NCBI GenBank assembly: GCA_023212725.1
Contig: JALBYF010000017.1
Span: 124,001 to 188,000, forward strand
Direction: 5' to 3'
Source of the DNA: Tranzscheliella williamsii
Lineage: Eukaryota > Basidiomycota > Ustilaginomycetes > Ustilaginales > Ustilaginaceae
Length of the DNA stretch: 64,000 nucleotides
Part shown: positions 30,694 to 42,200 of the stretch, one piece after another
Layout of the letters: each line of letters opens with the position of its first letter
How positions within the stretch are numbered: the stretch's first letter is position 1
Program-made: the position numbers and the translations under genes
The notes under the pieces: model-generated
Databases searched by the model: none
The model's input: only the letters and a program-made list of their open reading frames with translations
Told to the model about the DNA's origin: nothing

Positions 30694-33592
30694 CTCTAAA
30701 GACTTCTCTAGTCGGCGAGATCAATCTCGAGACCGAAGTATGTGGACAAAGCCAAGGAAACTATTCGCATGTCAAGAAGACCTCCTCTTACAGAACATAC
30801 TTGGTCCTCTAGTCCAGAAAAGAGCTGTGGCAAGATGACAAGAATCAACTACCCAAGTTTTCCGACGTTCCAAGGCTTGAGATGAGGCTGAATGGCCGGC
30901 AAGATCTCGTAATTAGAGGTACAGCGAGCAGCGGTTGCTGGCGAGCGACAGGGAGTCTTGTCAGGATATAGAAGTAGTATATTCGGAGATGAGTACTGAT
31001 AGCGGCTGAGGGAGGCGGATGGTGAAGAGCTACCGGTGTTGGATGACGGCGGAAGCGAAATCAGTGCAAGGCCAACAAGGGGCGGAGAGACATTTGAGTG
31101 GAAGTCACGACCGCTCGACTCAGAGTAGGAAACAGAAGCGGAGCGTACCGATCAGGATGCTGACGTGTTCGTCGAGGAGGCGACAGGGTTAGACATGCAA
31201 GAGCCTAGAAGCGAGGAAAGTCGAAGGGGGAGTCAACAGATATGGAAGTGTGATGCCGGTCTTGGAAGCGTGGTCGAAGGTGGGTAGAAATGAGCGTTAG
31301 CTAATGGTTGCTCCAAGGGTCGGGCCGGTGAGGTGAAAGCGAAGCGGCTGGCAATGCTGCTGGGCATACGACTGAGGATGCGGCTGGGGAGGACTTGGAC
31401 GGCTCAGAGGCAGGTCTGACGGGGCTTGTCTCGGCACTGTGTTTCAGATACTTGGCAGCGGCGCAAGGGCGAGTATGGACAGGTTGTTGCGTGCCGGAGC
31501 AGTGAGAGTATGCCCGGACTGAGCAGAAGCGTCTACGTTGAAGGGAGCCAAGATGGTGGCCTTGAAGTGATGGAAAAGCTGGCTGGGGGATAGTCTGCGA
31601 TGCGAATTGGGCTATTTCACCTGACAGCTGGGAGTAAGAGGGAGCCGACTCCGATGCTGTTGTCGTGCAGGAGCGGAGGGAAGGGACGACGGGGCACGAT
31701 CCGAGCAGGCAAGCCGTCCTTAAGTTGAGAGGCTTGGCCGATGTTTCAGATCACAATCTCAATTCACTTGGCAGTACGATGTTACACCATGAAAACCAGC
31801 ATGCGAATCTGGCGCACATGACTTGACAGGCTTAAAACTGACCCGACAGGCTGGCTGTGGCTGTAATCCACCTACGGATCATCCGCTAGGCAGCAGCTCC
31901 ATGCAGTCAACCCACGAAAGGTGATCACTCCGCCTTGTTGGCTGTTGTGTTGTGACAGGCGGCCACTTGGGCAGATAGATGAAGCCCTTAAGGTTGCACC
32001 GCGTCGCGCGGATTCTCTCTACATAGCTGGAATGTCACAGCGCCAGAAAAGGAGCTAGGCGGATTCCAGCATCGGCCGCAAGAGCTGGTGTTCTGAAGGG
32101 CACCGAACGCGGGACATATCTAACCAGTTGCGCCACAGCTCCAGCATGGCAAATTCCGAGGATTTTGGCCTCCTAGCTTCTTCTCCACTTCAACATCTTC
32201 TCGCATAAGTTCTATAGCGAGCGGGTTCTCTAGCATCGAAGTGTGAACTGCATCTGGAATTGTAATGGTTTTGTGAATGGCGCGTTTCAGATACAGTTAG
32301 GACCTTTGTCAACGAATACCTTGCATTGGAGCCTGATCCGGGATGCCGACCGCATTCGGAAGCAATGCAGATGGGTGATGACGCTGCTAGCTGCACGAAA
32401 TGGCTAACTGCAGGCCCATATACGATTAAGCTCATACTGTATACACTTTTCTGATCGGTTGCTGCTGTTACCACTTGCGAGTAGTGATCAGGTTGAGTGG
32501 CTGCAGTCAAGGGGATCACGGCTCAGGAACAGCCGCTGCCACCGTGTCTGATTGCACTACATGCTGAAGCCGCTGGTGCCGTCAACTTGGCAGCGCTGTG
32601 CTTAATGTATTGGCCATCGCTTTGATCTCCTTGGCAGCCTTTTGCGCCCGGCCAAGGGGTGTAAGGATAGTCTCTGGCATCAGCCTGTCCGTAAGCGCGT
32701 CGGATTACGCCGTCGAAGTATGCGCTGCTGACACGTTTTTCCTCTTTCGCAGCTAAGGAGTTATTGGACAGTTGGGATCGCAGGTAGACGCCGGCCTACG
32801 TGAGATGCAGACTTGCTCGACTTCCATCAATGTTTCACAATGCAGGTCTATATGTCGCGCGACAAGAGCAACCAATTTGTTCGGCATGGTCTATATCCAC
32901 CATGTCATAGGCGCGGATCGCCGTCGGAAGCCAAACCAAAGAGTCACAACTAGTTGACTGCATTTCAGCTGTTGCCCACGCAGCGATGTTGGCGACCAAT
33001 GTACATATACAATTGTTTCTAATTGTATACGACTAATGTGGATACAATCTCAGATCAGACGCTGCTCAGTCCACATTCTTCCGAGTTCAACCCCATAATT
33101 CATGCCAGTACAGTACGCTGAAGGCTAAATACCGCCGAAATAGCGACTTTACTGCAACGACTTTAGCCAGCCGAACGGGCTGTGCAATCATCTGAATGTT
33201 CAGTGCAGGGAGCAGGCGATGCCAGTGACTCTGCGTTGTCTACCCTACGTGGCGTGGCAAACGGAGTAGACGGAGTTGCAGCAAGGTCTAGGTTGGCCCT
33301 CGCCAACCCAATTCCTGACAGCTTTTAGTGTCTTCCCTGGCATCTTAGCGAGACGCTTCTGGAATGCGGGAACGCATGTGCATGCCCTGCAATTCCCTTC
33401 CCCCGTTCCGGCATCCGACTGAATTTCCGGCTCCTGCCCAAGTCACGCTGATACACGCCTCTCTTCTAGAGCCGCCTCTTGAAAGAAATACAACACTTGT
33501 GACTGCCCGGAAATCAGACCCCGATACCCCGGAACAGCTCGGAATTGGGTGAGATGCTGGTATGAGACTGTAGAGCAGTGAACCCTGGGACC
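30694..33592. other. Long gene-poor stretch
   Basis: 2.9 kb without a supported gene. 30694-31700 is purine-rich on the + strand, that is pyrimidine-rich in the sense of the membrane-protein gene, and probably holds its promoter and leader. 31750-33300 is more AT-rich, with only short frames and no recognisable protein. A tRNA-like 5' half is visible on the minus strand at 32142-32110 but does not fold as a tRNA (see rejected items). Confidence 0.6.
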
Positions 33593-34816
33593 ATGGAGCC
33601 TGCCGGCGGCCGCTTGGGTCAGCGGCATATATGTTTGCGCTCAACGTTGGCGGGCCGCATACAGCATGACTCAGCCTCGTGTCCAGGCGCTGTGTACCGT
33701 CGGCGGTGGGCTGCACGGTACGCATACCATCCCCCTCTTTTTGACGGAATATCTCGGGGTGATATCCTACCTCAGCATGTGTCTTTATGGAAGCATACCA
33801 CCATCGCTGGCGTCGAACCGCGTAAGATTGGAATGGAGAAGGCGCTGCGGGCCCTTGGCTCGGTCGATCGAGGCGAGCAAACGCGCCGCTATGTGGAGCA
33901 GCACAGAAGAATCGGCGAGGCGGGTCACTCTGAAGACTGTATCTGTCTGAGGTGCGAAAGGGCGCAAGGTAAGGGCACGCCTTTGTGAGGTTCGTTGCGA
34001 AGAGAACAGTTGACGTGACTTGTTTTGGCAGTAATATCGCTGAGGAAGCGACGGCGGAAAAAGGCTGAGGAGGCGGCAGCCACCATCGTGCAATCAAAGC
34101 CATCAGTGGTGGCAGTCAGCCCCGAGCTTCCGTGCCGTCCACGCCGCAGGCCAGTCGACGAAAATGCACGGCGTGGAGAAATGCGCATCGGACGGGCTGC
34201 TCACCTGAAGCCAGGCAGAATCAGTCTACAGCTATCTCCGAAGTTGAGCCCAAGCCGCCACTACCAGGTACACTTGACCATGGACCAGAACACTCTGGCG
34301 GCCAATGACGGTGCTTTTCTGGGCTCAACTTGCTGTGTGGACACCTCGGATCAGCCAGTGGCGGACATGAAAGTTATCCGACGTGATAGCGACGGCGGTA
34401 GCGGCGTGAGCGCCGAGCATTCCGGATCCCTGCCTTTGGCCCAGGAGAAGAATAGGTTAGGCCGCAATAGCTACGAGGCTCGTCCAGAGTTTATCGAGGG
34501 CAAAAGCACTCGTAAGCCTAAACAAGCTGGAGGTACTGCCCGTGATGATTCACCTCCCGACCCACGTTCGGGAGCCATTAAAGCAATGCTTTTCGACGAC
34601 TTTTATCTGTGCAATCCGGCCGCCATAGCTAACGGTTGGCTGGCCGAGAGACATCATCGAGCGGACATGCGCGGAACTGCTATCTCCTCTCCATCGGCTT
34701 GCTTAGGCTTGGCCGCTTCCGCGTTGCAGCTGCGCCGGCATCCTGTTTTCGGGGTTACATTCAACCGACGGCATCGAGCGGACAGACGGAACGAGCAGCT
34801 GCAAACCAAGTTGTAG
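33593..34816 (+). CDS. Possible two-exon hypothetical gene
   Basis: This is tentative. An ATG at 33593 opens exon 33593-33968, followed by a 63-bp intron (33969-34031, GTAAGG...TTGGCAG, with TTGAC/GTGAC branch candidates). Phase is kept into exon 34032-34816, giving 386 residues. The junction joins a CICLRCERAQ segment to a strongly basic LRKRRRKKAEEAA stretch, which could be nuclear-targeting. No family is recognised. A 252-residue frame on the other strand (33345-34103) overlaps it and one or both may be spurious. There may be additional exons. Confidence 0.25.
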
Positions 34817-34934
34817 GGCCGGAGGAAGCTCGAGTGAATCACATCGAGCAGTGGCTATCTATTGTTATGTAAAAGTACAGTTAGGAATGGGGCGAATAGT
34901 ATGCTGGAACGCCAAGATCGACCCGTGTTGCCAA

Positions 34935-37900
34935 TCAGGCGGGCGTCTCCTCCTCGGCTTCCTTTTCCGACGACCAGCCTAGAAAGCGGTACAGGCCATC
35001 CCAGACCTCGGGCTTGCACCCCATGGCGAGTAACATGACCGCAGGTAGGTGGATCAAGCTTACCCAGAAACACCACCGCGCCGTCTTGACGGTGCCGTCC
35101 TGGTAGAATCTCCAGGCGGCATGAGCCATGAGGAGGTTGAGGGGCGTGCTGAGAATGGCGTAGGCAATGGGCGCCACGATCCCGCTCATTGGGACCATGA
35201 GTGTGCAGATCGGGAGTAGAGCGACAGCGTAGCGCAGCGAGACACGGCGGTTGAGGGCCGGGTCGGTGACCGCCATCATTCGGTAGCCGCCACGCGCGTA
35301 CTCGGCGCGCAGGGTGTGTGCGAGCGAGTTGAAGTGGGGGAACTGCCAGGCGAACAGGAGTGCTGCGAGCGACCAAGCGCCCAGATCCGTCGCCAGGTGC
35401 AGGGTCCCCGTGCAGGCGGCCCAACCCATGAGCGGAGGCAAAGCGCCTACCACCGCTCCGACCCACGTGTTGGCGATCGACATACGCTTCATGGGCGTGT
35501 ATGTGAAGGAGTAGAGAGCGATGTTAGCGGCACCGAGCAGAGCCGTCAGCGGATTTACCATTACCGCCAGCATGCCGACACCGGCAGCAGCAGAGGTGCC
35601 CGCAAATGTGAATGCGTGCAGCGGCGTGACTGCGCGCGACGGCAGCGGACGTGCACGCGTGCGTGGCATCTGGGCGTCGTAGGGCGCTTCCACCAGCTGG
35701 TTGAGCGCGTTGGCGGCAGCCGAACACATGGTCATCCCCGCTGTCAACGCGAGCAGCGTCGTCACAGGTGAGCCCGCAGCGACCGTCAATGTGGCCGGGC
35801 AGAGCGCGTAACCGGCCATGCCCGTCAGAACCACCAGGAAGGTAAGCCTTGACTTTGACAGCTGGCGGTACAGCTTCCACAGCGTTGTCAGCGTCAGCGG
35901 TGGGACCGGGCGGAACGAGGTCATTGACAGCGGTGCAGCCCGACTCCGGATGATATCCAAAGAGCGTGAATCCACGACGGTGGGGTCGTTTGACGATGGG
36001 GCGAAGGCGGAGGCATCCAGAGCCAGAGCAGAGGCTGCCGCTCTGTGCCGCGTGCTGGTCGTGAAGGTCCGCAAGCTGCCGCCCGGGCGCGAGATGGGTG
36101 CTGATGCATCGAAGGCCACATGCCCAACGCGGAGGCCTTGAGGCACGATGGGAGCGCGGCCATGTAGCTGCGTTCGCAACGTTCGGTATGTGCTCCAGAT
36201 CGCGTCGCCGTCAATATAGCATCCCTTGAGCCAACGCTTGACCTCTCCCGCCTCGCTCGCGTCCCACTCGAAGCCCTTTCTCGAATGCAACACTCGGCGA
36301 TTATCGAAAAGCACGCATTCACCTTCTTCCATCTGCTTTTCGTAGCGAAACTCTTGGGCAAGTGTCAGGTCGGAAAAGCGCTTCAAAGCCTTGTAGAACT
36401 TGCGACGGTCTTCGTGCGAGGAGAGATGTTTGGTGGGATGCAAAGGAAGCGGCGACTGGAAGGGCGGGGAGTAATTGACTGCACTCAGCCTCGGCATACT
36501 CGTCCCCGCCAGGGGAGCTCCTGCGTGTCCTTCGCTTTCATGAGCGAGCTCGAAAGTAGGGTGAGTGAATCGGTAGTGGCGTCCGTCGTTGACGTAGTGG
36601 AAACCGACGGGGACCTTGGTTAGTACCTCCCACAGCTCGCGGTCATCTTCCCACATCCGCTCTGCCACCTTGAAACTGTCAACAAAGATGCTCGCTCCGC
36701 CTCGCACCTTGTTCCTAAGCATGTGCAGGAGCTGAAACCGCGGCGGATTCTGAAAGTAAAGCAGATCCATGTGCAAGCCTAAGTCCAGGTTCGTATACGC
36801 GATGTTGCGAGCATCCGCCTTTGACTGTACGTCCCACAGCTTGCCGTAGAACGTGTTGCGCAGCTCGCCCATGGTTTCAGCCAGATCCCGCAGTCGTGCT
36901 GACTGCTCGCCTTCCTCGGTAGCGGTTTTATCGGTAGGCAGTCGGGTAACAAAAGCGAAGCCGTCCCTCAGAAGGGCTCCAGTCAGGCTGTAAAGCGCTT
37001 GTGTTCGTTCCGGACTTTCCCTTTTAGGTTCGATAGCGTCCCAACTGATACGAGCAGGTCGTGCTGTGGCCCCTTCTTGTAGAAGGCCATGGGGCGGGGG
37101 CGTGCCAGAAGTCCATGGCTCTGATTTGAAATGGCTCAAATCGTTTGCCGACCAAGTCTGCGGGATAGACATGATGTCCATGTGTGTGTCGCGGTAGTAT
37201 TCAAGCAGAGCATGCCGAAGTAAGAAGGATACGGGGAAATACGAAACGTGAGGAGCCGCCGCTTTCTCCACTTCGCCGAAGGTGGCCGTGAAAGCGTTGA
37301 CTACTGCGTGTTCTCTTGCGAATGTCAGACGCAAGGCTGGTCCTTCCGGTGTAGTGACGAGCGCTGGGGGCGTAGAAGGGTCAAGGAGCTGGACATCCAA
37401 AGGCACGTCGCTTGTGTGGAAAAGCTTTTGCCTATTGCTTGGATGCACTGATTCAGGCGCCTGGCAGGCATCGCGTAGCCAAACATGATCGAGGTGGAAT
37501 GACTGCAGGCCCAGGTCCCTTGACTCGAGGGAAATGCTGGTTGGGTACAATCTGATCAAGATGTCAGAGTCGGGTACCTTGATTACCTTCTCATCTTGCG
37601 GGGCATCACGTAGCGCGGCCTGCTGGGCCGTTGCCGAGTAATGGAGAGGTTTCAGATGACCAAGCTGGTTGTTGTCGCCTTGGCGATGCTGATGCCTTGA
37701 GGGTGACATCAAGGACATCGAGCGCAGCCCCATGGTGGCAATGGCGGGTGAATGGCGGCAGAGGTGCTGCTGAAGATGACGGGCTGTCTGCCGAATGGTG
37801 GCGTGAAGGCGGCCTTGGCGGCTGACGAGGAGCATAGGCACGACCGACAGTATTCGTCCTTCAGTCGCCCATCCTAATGAAGCAGGTGCGGCCGCATTGG

Positions 37901-39434
37901 CGGACGCTGGAGGTTCTCCGGCGTTTACAGGTTCTTTGGCGGTTGCTTTGGCGGCTTCATCATCCCTTGTCAAATAGTCGGCGATGGCGAGGTTCGCAGC
38001 AACAATGGCAGCGATGCCAAAGACAAGGAAGAGGCTTCGTCGGGTAGCATCCCACTTAACATTTTGCTCGATCTCGGTCTTGAGGTCGGAGAGGCTGATA
38101 GTGAATCTGTTGTTCAGGTCTTGAATTTCCTGTTCCAGATTGTTTTGTTCCTCCTTAGACTCGTTCTTGCGGTTGTTCATGTCTACCTGGATATCGTGCT
38201 TAAGACGTTCGACATCTTCCTTCATCTTTTGCTCCAATGCATCGACCTCTCGCTGCAGTAAAGTGGTGATACTTTGCAGACCGGCGGCATCGTTCCGGGC
38301 ACGAATCTGCACTTCGGTCCGTAGCTCCGAGAGGGCTGCCTTGAACAGGTAAGCTTGGTTTTCGACATCACTCTTGTTGAGGCAAGCGTGGGCCAGCTGG
38401 CGGCCACGGGTGGTCAAAAGATGCCGTACGCCTTCCATGATAGCTTCGGCGGGATCGTGTCTGCGGGCGATCTGTAATTCCATGTTGTTGTCGGACGGCC
38501 CTGCTTCGGCTTTCACCTCTCTAGATATCAATGCGGCGCGCTCCGCTTGAAGCGATGACGAGAGCCATCCCCCCTCTTCTAGTCTTCTGACAAAGCCGTG
38601 CGTGTCAAATGGGACCTGTAAACTCTGAAGAGATTGAGAAGGCCCCTGTCGGTTCATGCGAGGATCATAAGTGATGTCATCGTTGTCAGGATTGGTAGAT
38701 GTCGCCTGCGTGACAGTAGATTCAGAGGAAGGGCCGGAGGAGGTTGACTGCTGCGCTTTGGGCCTTGCAGAGTCGGGTGGCGGGGCAGCGGCAGAGGATG
38801 CGGCTGAAGACGACTCGGGCGGAATCACCGTCTGAGCAGATTGAGAAGGATGAGGGCTCGGATTGGCGGTGGAGGCTGACGCACTGTCCGGCGTTGATGT
38901 AAAGCTGGAGTGCACCCTTTTGTGCTGTTCTTGAGCGTGGAAGAATCTCTGTTTTAAAAGATCTTCCTGTGTTGAAGCTGCGTTCGTGGCCGTTTGCTGC
39001 CCCTGTGGCTGTCGTGAAGGAGACGTCAAAGGATCCTGCTGACTCCGTTGCTCAGACGAGGCATCCTCTGTCTTAGCGTCTGAATTGGGGGGAGGCGAGG
39101 CTGCAGCGGAAGACTGTTTGGCTTGCTTTAGCTCTTCAGAAGGTCGGAACTGGGACCTTTTGTCCTTGACTTTGGCGGGAACGGGTGATTCCTTTGACCG
39201 ATCTGATTCGCTCACGTCCTGTGCAGGCTTGGCTTTGGAGATTGCACGCGGGACTGGGCTAGTTGAGAGACTGCGGCTTTGCGAAGGCAGCCACAAGCGA
39301 GAACGGCGCGCGCCAAAGAAGAGTGAACGCGGAAGGGAGCCCCGTCTGCTGACAATAGTTGCTAGTCGAAACCCGTCGCCGACTAGTTGCCAGGGCCAGA
39401 CGCCAGATCTAACGGCGAGCTTACTGAGAGGCAT
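34935..39434 (-). CDS. Triple mitochondrial fusion: DUF1640 + GBBH-type dioxygenase + COX10
   Basis: One open frame of 1499 residues with no stop or evident intron. The first ATG is at 39434; an upstream in-frame GTG is not used. Module 1: a presequence (MPLSKLAVRSGVWPW..., with RSLSTSPVPRA), a disordered Ser/Gln region, then a DUF1640 coiled-coil (about 270-460) and a membrane helix (about 465-487), as in Fmp32/MCUR1. Module 2 (about 565-1095): a gamma-butyrobetaine/trimethyllysine dioxygenase, with iron ligands His888-x-Asp890 (LHMDLLYF) and His1050 (NRRVLHSR). Module 3 (about 1160-1499): COX10 heme-O synthase, with SKSRLTFLVV, the allylic-diphosphate motif NALNQLVEAPYDAQMPRT (Asp1253) and multiple helices. 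Both linkers contain Arg/Ser-rich presequence-like stretches (MLLVSRQGRLHATIR; GGSLRTFTTSTRH), so processing into three mature proteins inside mitochondria is plausible. An assembly error, or separate transcripts, cannot be excluded. Confidence 0.85.
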   Translation of the reverse strand: MPLSKLAVRSGVWPWQLVGDGFRLATIVSRRGSLPRSLFFGARRSRLWLPSQSRSLSTSPVPRAISKAKPAQDVSESDRSKESPVPAKVKDKRSQFRPSEELKQAKQSSAAASPPPNSDAKTEDASSEQRSQQDPLTSPSRQPQGQQTATNAASTQEDLLKQRFFHAQEQHKRVHSSFTSTPDSASASTANPSPHPSQSAQTVIPPESSSAASSAAAPPPDSARPKAQQSTSSGPSSESTVTQATSTNPDNDDITYDPRMNRQGPSQSLQSLQVPFDTHGFVRRLEEGGWLSSSLQAERAALISREVKAEAGPSDNNMELQIARRHDPAEAIMEGVRHLLTTRGRQLAHACLNKSDVENQAYLFKAALSELRTEVQIRARNDAAGLQSITTLLQREVDALEQKMKEDVERLKHDIQVDMNNRKNESKEEQNNLEQEIQDLNNRFTISLSDLKTEIEQNVKWDATRRSLFLVFGIAAIVAANLAIADYLTRDDEAAKATAKEPVNAGEPPASANAAAPASLGWATEGRILSVVPMLLVSRQGRLHATIRQTARHLQQHLCRHSPAIATMGLRSMSLMSPSRHQHRQGDNNQLGHLKPLHYSATAQQAALRDAPQDEKVIKVPDSDILIRLYPTSISLESRDLGLQSFHLDHVWLRDACQAPESVHPSNRQKLFHTSDVPLDVQLLDPSTPPALVTTPEGPALRLTFAREHAVVNAFTATFGEVEKAAAPHVSYFPVSFLLRHALLEYYRDTHMDIMSIPQTWSANDLSHFKSEPWTSGTPPPHGLLQEGATARPARISWDAIEPKRESPERTQALYSLTGALLRDGFAFVTRLPTDKTATEEGEQSARLRDLAETMGELRNTFYGKLWDVQSKADARNIAYTNLDLGLHMDLLYFQNPPRFQLLHMLRNKVRGGASIFVDSFKVAERMWEDDRELWEVLTKVPVGFHYVNDGRHYRFTHPTFELAHESEGHAGAPLAGTSMPRLSAVNYSPPFQSPLPLHPTKHLSSHEDRRKFYKALKRFSDLTLAQEFRYEKQMEEGECVLFDNRRVLHSRKGFEWDASEAGEVKRWLKGCYIDGDAIWSTYRTLRTQLHGRAPIVPQGLRVGHVAFDASAPISRPGGSLRTFTTSTRHRAAASALALDASAFAPSSNDPTVVDSRSLDIIRSRAAPLSMTSFRPVPPLTLTTLWKLYRQLSKSRLTFLVVLTGMAGYALCPATLTVAAGSPVTTLLALTAGMTMCSAAANALNQLVEAPYDAQMPRTRARPLPSRAVTPLHAFTFAGTSAAAGVGMLAVMVNPLTALLGAANIALYSFTYTPMKRMSIANTWVGAVVGALPPLMGWAACTGTLHLATDLGAWSLAALLFAWQFPHFNSLAHTLRAEYARGGYRMMAVTDPALNRRVSLRYAVALLPICTLMVPMSGIVAPIAYAILSTPLNLLMAHAAWRFYQDGTVKTARWCFWVSLIHLPAVMLLAMGCKPEVWDGLYRFLGWSSEKEAEEETPA

Positions 39435-40389
39435 CTTGCACGATGACTGCACAGTGATCTGGTAGGAGCATTCCAGGACGACGCCCTAAACGGAATGGGT
39501 TGATGAGCGAGAATCAATGAATATCAGAACCGAGACGCGGATATCGATAGGGAGAGAAGAGCGAGAGGCTGGCGGCCAAAGTCTGTCGATGCGTAGATCG
39601 GCGTAGATCCGTGAGGCAGCCTTCAGCGTAGGTTAGGCGTAAGAGTATATTGTGATTGCTGTGGTGTCGATGAAGACGTCTGAACAGAAGGATTCTCTCG
39701 GCTGCGACCGATATCGGGGAGCGATGCGCACTCTTCGCTCCTTTTTTGGCCGGACGTACTCTTGAGTCTGATCTGTAACTTTAGAACTTCCGTATTTGGC
39801 GCGACGTTGAAATAAGCTTGAACAATATGCAGGACAGTACAGTATTGCTTGAAGTCGCATACCCGCCCCGATTGGTAAGCGTGAGGGTAGTCAACAAATA
39901 TTGTTATGTGATGTGATGGGAAACGCGGCGCGTGAAGTCGAATTGCAGTAAGGTGTTGGTCTCCGGCCAAACCGATCTAGCTCTGCGCTGCTATGTAAGT
40001 GGTGTTTGACGGCGCACCCGCATGACCTACAGCAACATCGACGGACAAGCCGGGTTCATTTTAGCGATGTAGGAGACTGACACTATATGCGAGTGATGAG
40101 GCGCATAACCAAAAACTGGGCAAAAAGAGGGAGAGGATGTGTGCGTGAATCCCGAAGAGAGGAGGCCTTAGCGCCGCCACATGCATGATGCCGCCAGGCA
40201 ACTCAAAAGTGCACACACCAATATCGAAACGTCGATGCGTGCAGAGATCACCAATTCATTATCTTGCTTTGTTCGCTCTCTTGTCCGAACCGTCACACAC
40301 TCATCGCTCTCCTGCAGGCCAGACCGACGGTGCTCTACACCTGACCCACCCTTTTTCATCCCGGCGGTCAAGATACGTTGGTCAACATC
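39435..40389. promoter_or_regulatory. Divergent promoter between the fusion gene and RDI1
   Basis: 955 bp between the two starts. It is more AT-rich than the flanking genes and contains no recognisable gene. The last 100 bp before RDI1 is pyrimidine-rich, as expected of a leader. Confidence 0.45.
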
Positions 40390-41401
40390 ATGTCACACGC
40401 TCAGGAACCCACTATCACTGACGACGAGTTAGCCACCACCGGTATGTCTCATGCTATCCGTCAGATTGACTGGTAGCATGCGCTTCAACTGACTGGTCCC
40501 GACCTGCTTGCTACGTCCTTCTGCTTGTCGCAAACAGTCACTGCTGGGTACAAACCCGGCGAAAAAAGGTCGCTCGCTGAGTACAGCCAGCTCGATGCCG
40601 AGGACGAATCTCTCGCGCGGTGGAAGGCGAGTCTGGGTATCGCTTCTGCCGCTTCTGCCGCTTCTGCCTCCGACCCTAGCGCACCCAAGGTAGGTCATCA
40701 TCTCTGTCACTTGATCTCTCTTTTCCTCTTTGCTTCCAATCCGCTGACAATTTCTCGACTACTCTGATTTATTCCACGTTGAAGCTGACTTTGCACAGTC
40801 TCTCGCTCGAGTCGCCGACGGCTCCTGGCGGTCGAGTCTCGATCAATCTGCAACAACCCAAGGAGCAGCTGTCACAGCTTAAGCAGAACCCTATCACGGT
40901 CAAGGAAGGTGTCGACTATAGTGTCAAGATCACCTTTGCCGTCGGCAACGATATCCTTTCTGGCATCAAATACGTTCAGGTAGCCAAGCGCGCTGGTGTC
41001 AAAGGTGAGCTGAATTCACCTCACTGCGCCTAACTGGTTTCCATGATAGCGTGGACCTCTAACTTTCGTCCGTCATCATGCCCGAAATCTGCGCAGTTGA
41101 CAAGATGGAGGAGATGATTGGATCCTACGGACCACGCGCCGAGCTGTATGAAAAGACGTTTGCATCCAGCGAAGCGCCCAGCGGCATGCTCGCCCGTGGA
41201 ACGTACAGCGTCCGTAGCCGCGTCGTGGACGACGACGGCAACGTCTTTGCTGACTGGGATTGGGCTTTCAAGGTCAGTAGTAGTTGTGGTCCTGCTAGCC
41301 CTCAGTACAGGCCACCCCACAGCGCGCTGACGATATGCTTGCACCGGTCTCACACCTCGTCTTTCCCATCACCGCGTCCATAGATCGCCAAAGATTGGTA
41401 G
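40390..41401 (+). CDS. RDI1: Rho GDP-dissociation inhibitor
   Basis: Five exons: 40390-40441, 40538-40689, 40785-41004, 41097-41272 and 41384-41401. They give 205 residues, the normal RhoGDI length. Every intron has a GT donor and AG acceptor, and phases 1, 0, 1, 0 fit. The N-terminal arm VTAGYKPGEKRSLAEYSQLD matches the conserved regulatory arm that covers the GTPase switch regions. The immunoglobulin-like C-terminal domain contains VKEGVDYSVKITFAVGNDI, SGIKYVQVAKRAGVKVDK, MIGSYGPRAELYE, SGMLARGTYSVRSR and the terminal IAKDW. It extracts prenylated Rho GTPases from membranes and keeps them inactive in the cytosol. The last exon encodes only five residues, so automated annotation may miss it. 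The RhoGAP at 4811 acts on the same GTPase cycle. Confidence 0.96.
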
Positions 41402-41624
41402 ATAGTATTTGTCGAACTGCCGTCTCTTCTACTTTCTCGTCCTGTCCTTTTACCCCCCTCCCATTTGTCCCTATAGTTCCAGCAATGCATACCAAGCCGA
41501 CCGCACGTTCATCCTTTGACCTTGTCGCAGCCACCTCTTCCTTGGCCAAAAGTAGGCATTTAACACAGTCGTTTGTGGCTGACGAAGTGGGCCTAGCTGA
41601 TGGAAACGTGGTATTAGAAGTAGC

Positions 41625-42200
41625 TCAACCGAGGAAATTGAACACAAAGAAGTGCAGTATCACAGAGCCAAAGAGGAAGTCTCCAAACGCTCTAAGCGTC
41701 ATGGTATCCGGGTAGATGCAGGAGTAGAGTTGAGCGTGGTCAGTTCGATACCATCAAGAACATGTGGACTGTGCCCCGCAAACCGCTCACCTTTCTGGCG
41801 ACACCTTGGGGAATGTCGTTCCATTTTCTGGATTTGCTTGAATGCGTAATGACGCAGCAAGGACAAATTGGCCAACTGTAGATGCAAAGCTGCGTACGTA
41901 GACCAGATGGAAGAGGTTCAGCAAAGTCAGTAAGGGCGAACGGTACTGGCAACTGCCTTTCCGCGATGCTTACCCAGCGATGAAAGAGTTGAACGGAAAG
42001 TTGGTCACCAGGGCGCAGTAGAGGAACTGGATGACGCCAGAAAGCATCAGAAATACGAGGAACGCATCCACGACCTTGAGCTTCTTGGGTGTGCCGTCTA
42101 CGTAGGAACGGTAGAGTGTGGTGACGGGCGAGGTAGATTTGGTGCGTTGGGGCGCCGCCAACGAGGCAGCCGCAGGCTTGAGATGGGTCTTGGGCGGCAT
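41625..42200 (-). CDS. OST2: Oligosaccharyltransferase subunit Ost2/DAD1
   Basis: Three exons, 42200-41974, 41889-41791 and 41691-41625, give 130 residues. The introns are 84 and 99 bp (GTAAGC...CGCAG; GTGAGC...CTTAG with a CTGAC branch), both phase 2. The spliced protein follows DAD1 throughout: YRSYVDGTPKKLKVVDAF, FLYCALVTNFPFNSFIAGF, VLAASLRIQANPEN, FPKVSPERAFGDFLFGSVIL and the C-terminal HFFVFNFLG. Three hydrophobic segments are present. Ost2 is an essential small subunit of the ER oligosaccharyltransferase that N-glycosylates nascent secretory proteins. It converges on RDI1 (223 bp between stops) and is divergent from SUP35. Confidence 0.96.

Noticed and set aside
32051..32142. tRNA-like sequence on the minus strand: 5' half with A-box TGGCGCAACTGG and 7-bp acceptor-like pairing between the ends
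   Set aside because: No B-box (GGTTCGANNCC) and no T-arm that pairs; the D-stem also fails. At best a decayed tRNA or tRNA-derived SINE fragment.
33345..34103. 252-residue minus-strand frame overlapping the tentative gene at 33593-34816
   Set aside because: No recognisable domain, Arg/Pro/Ser-rich like typical shadow frames, and no supporting splice or start context.
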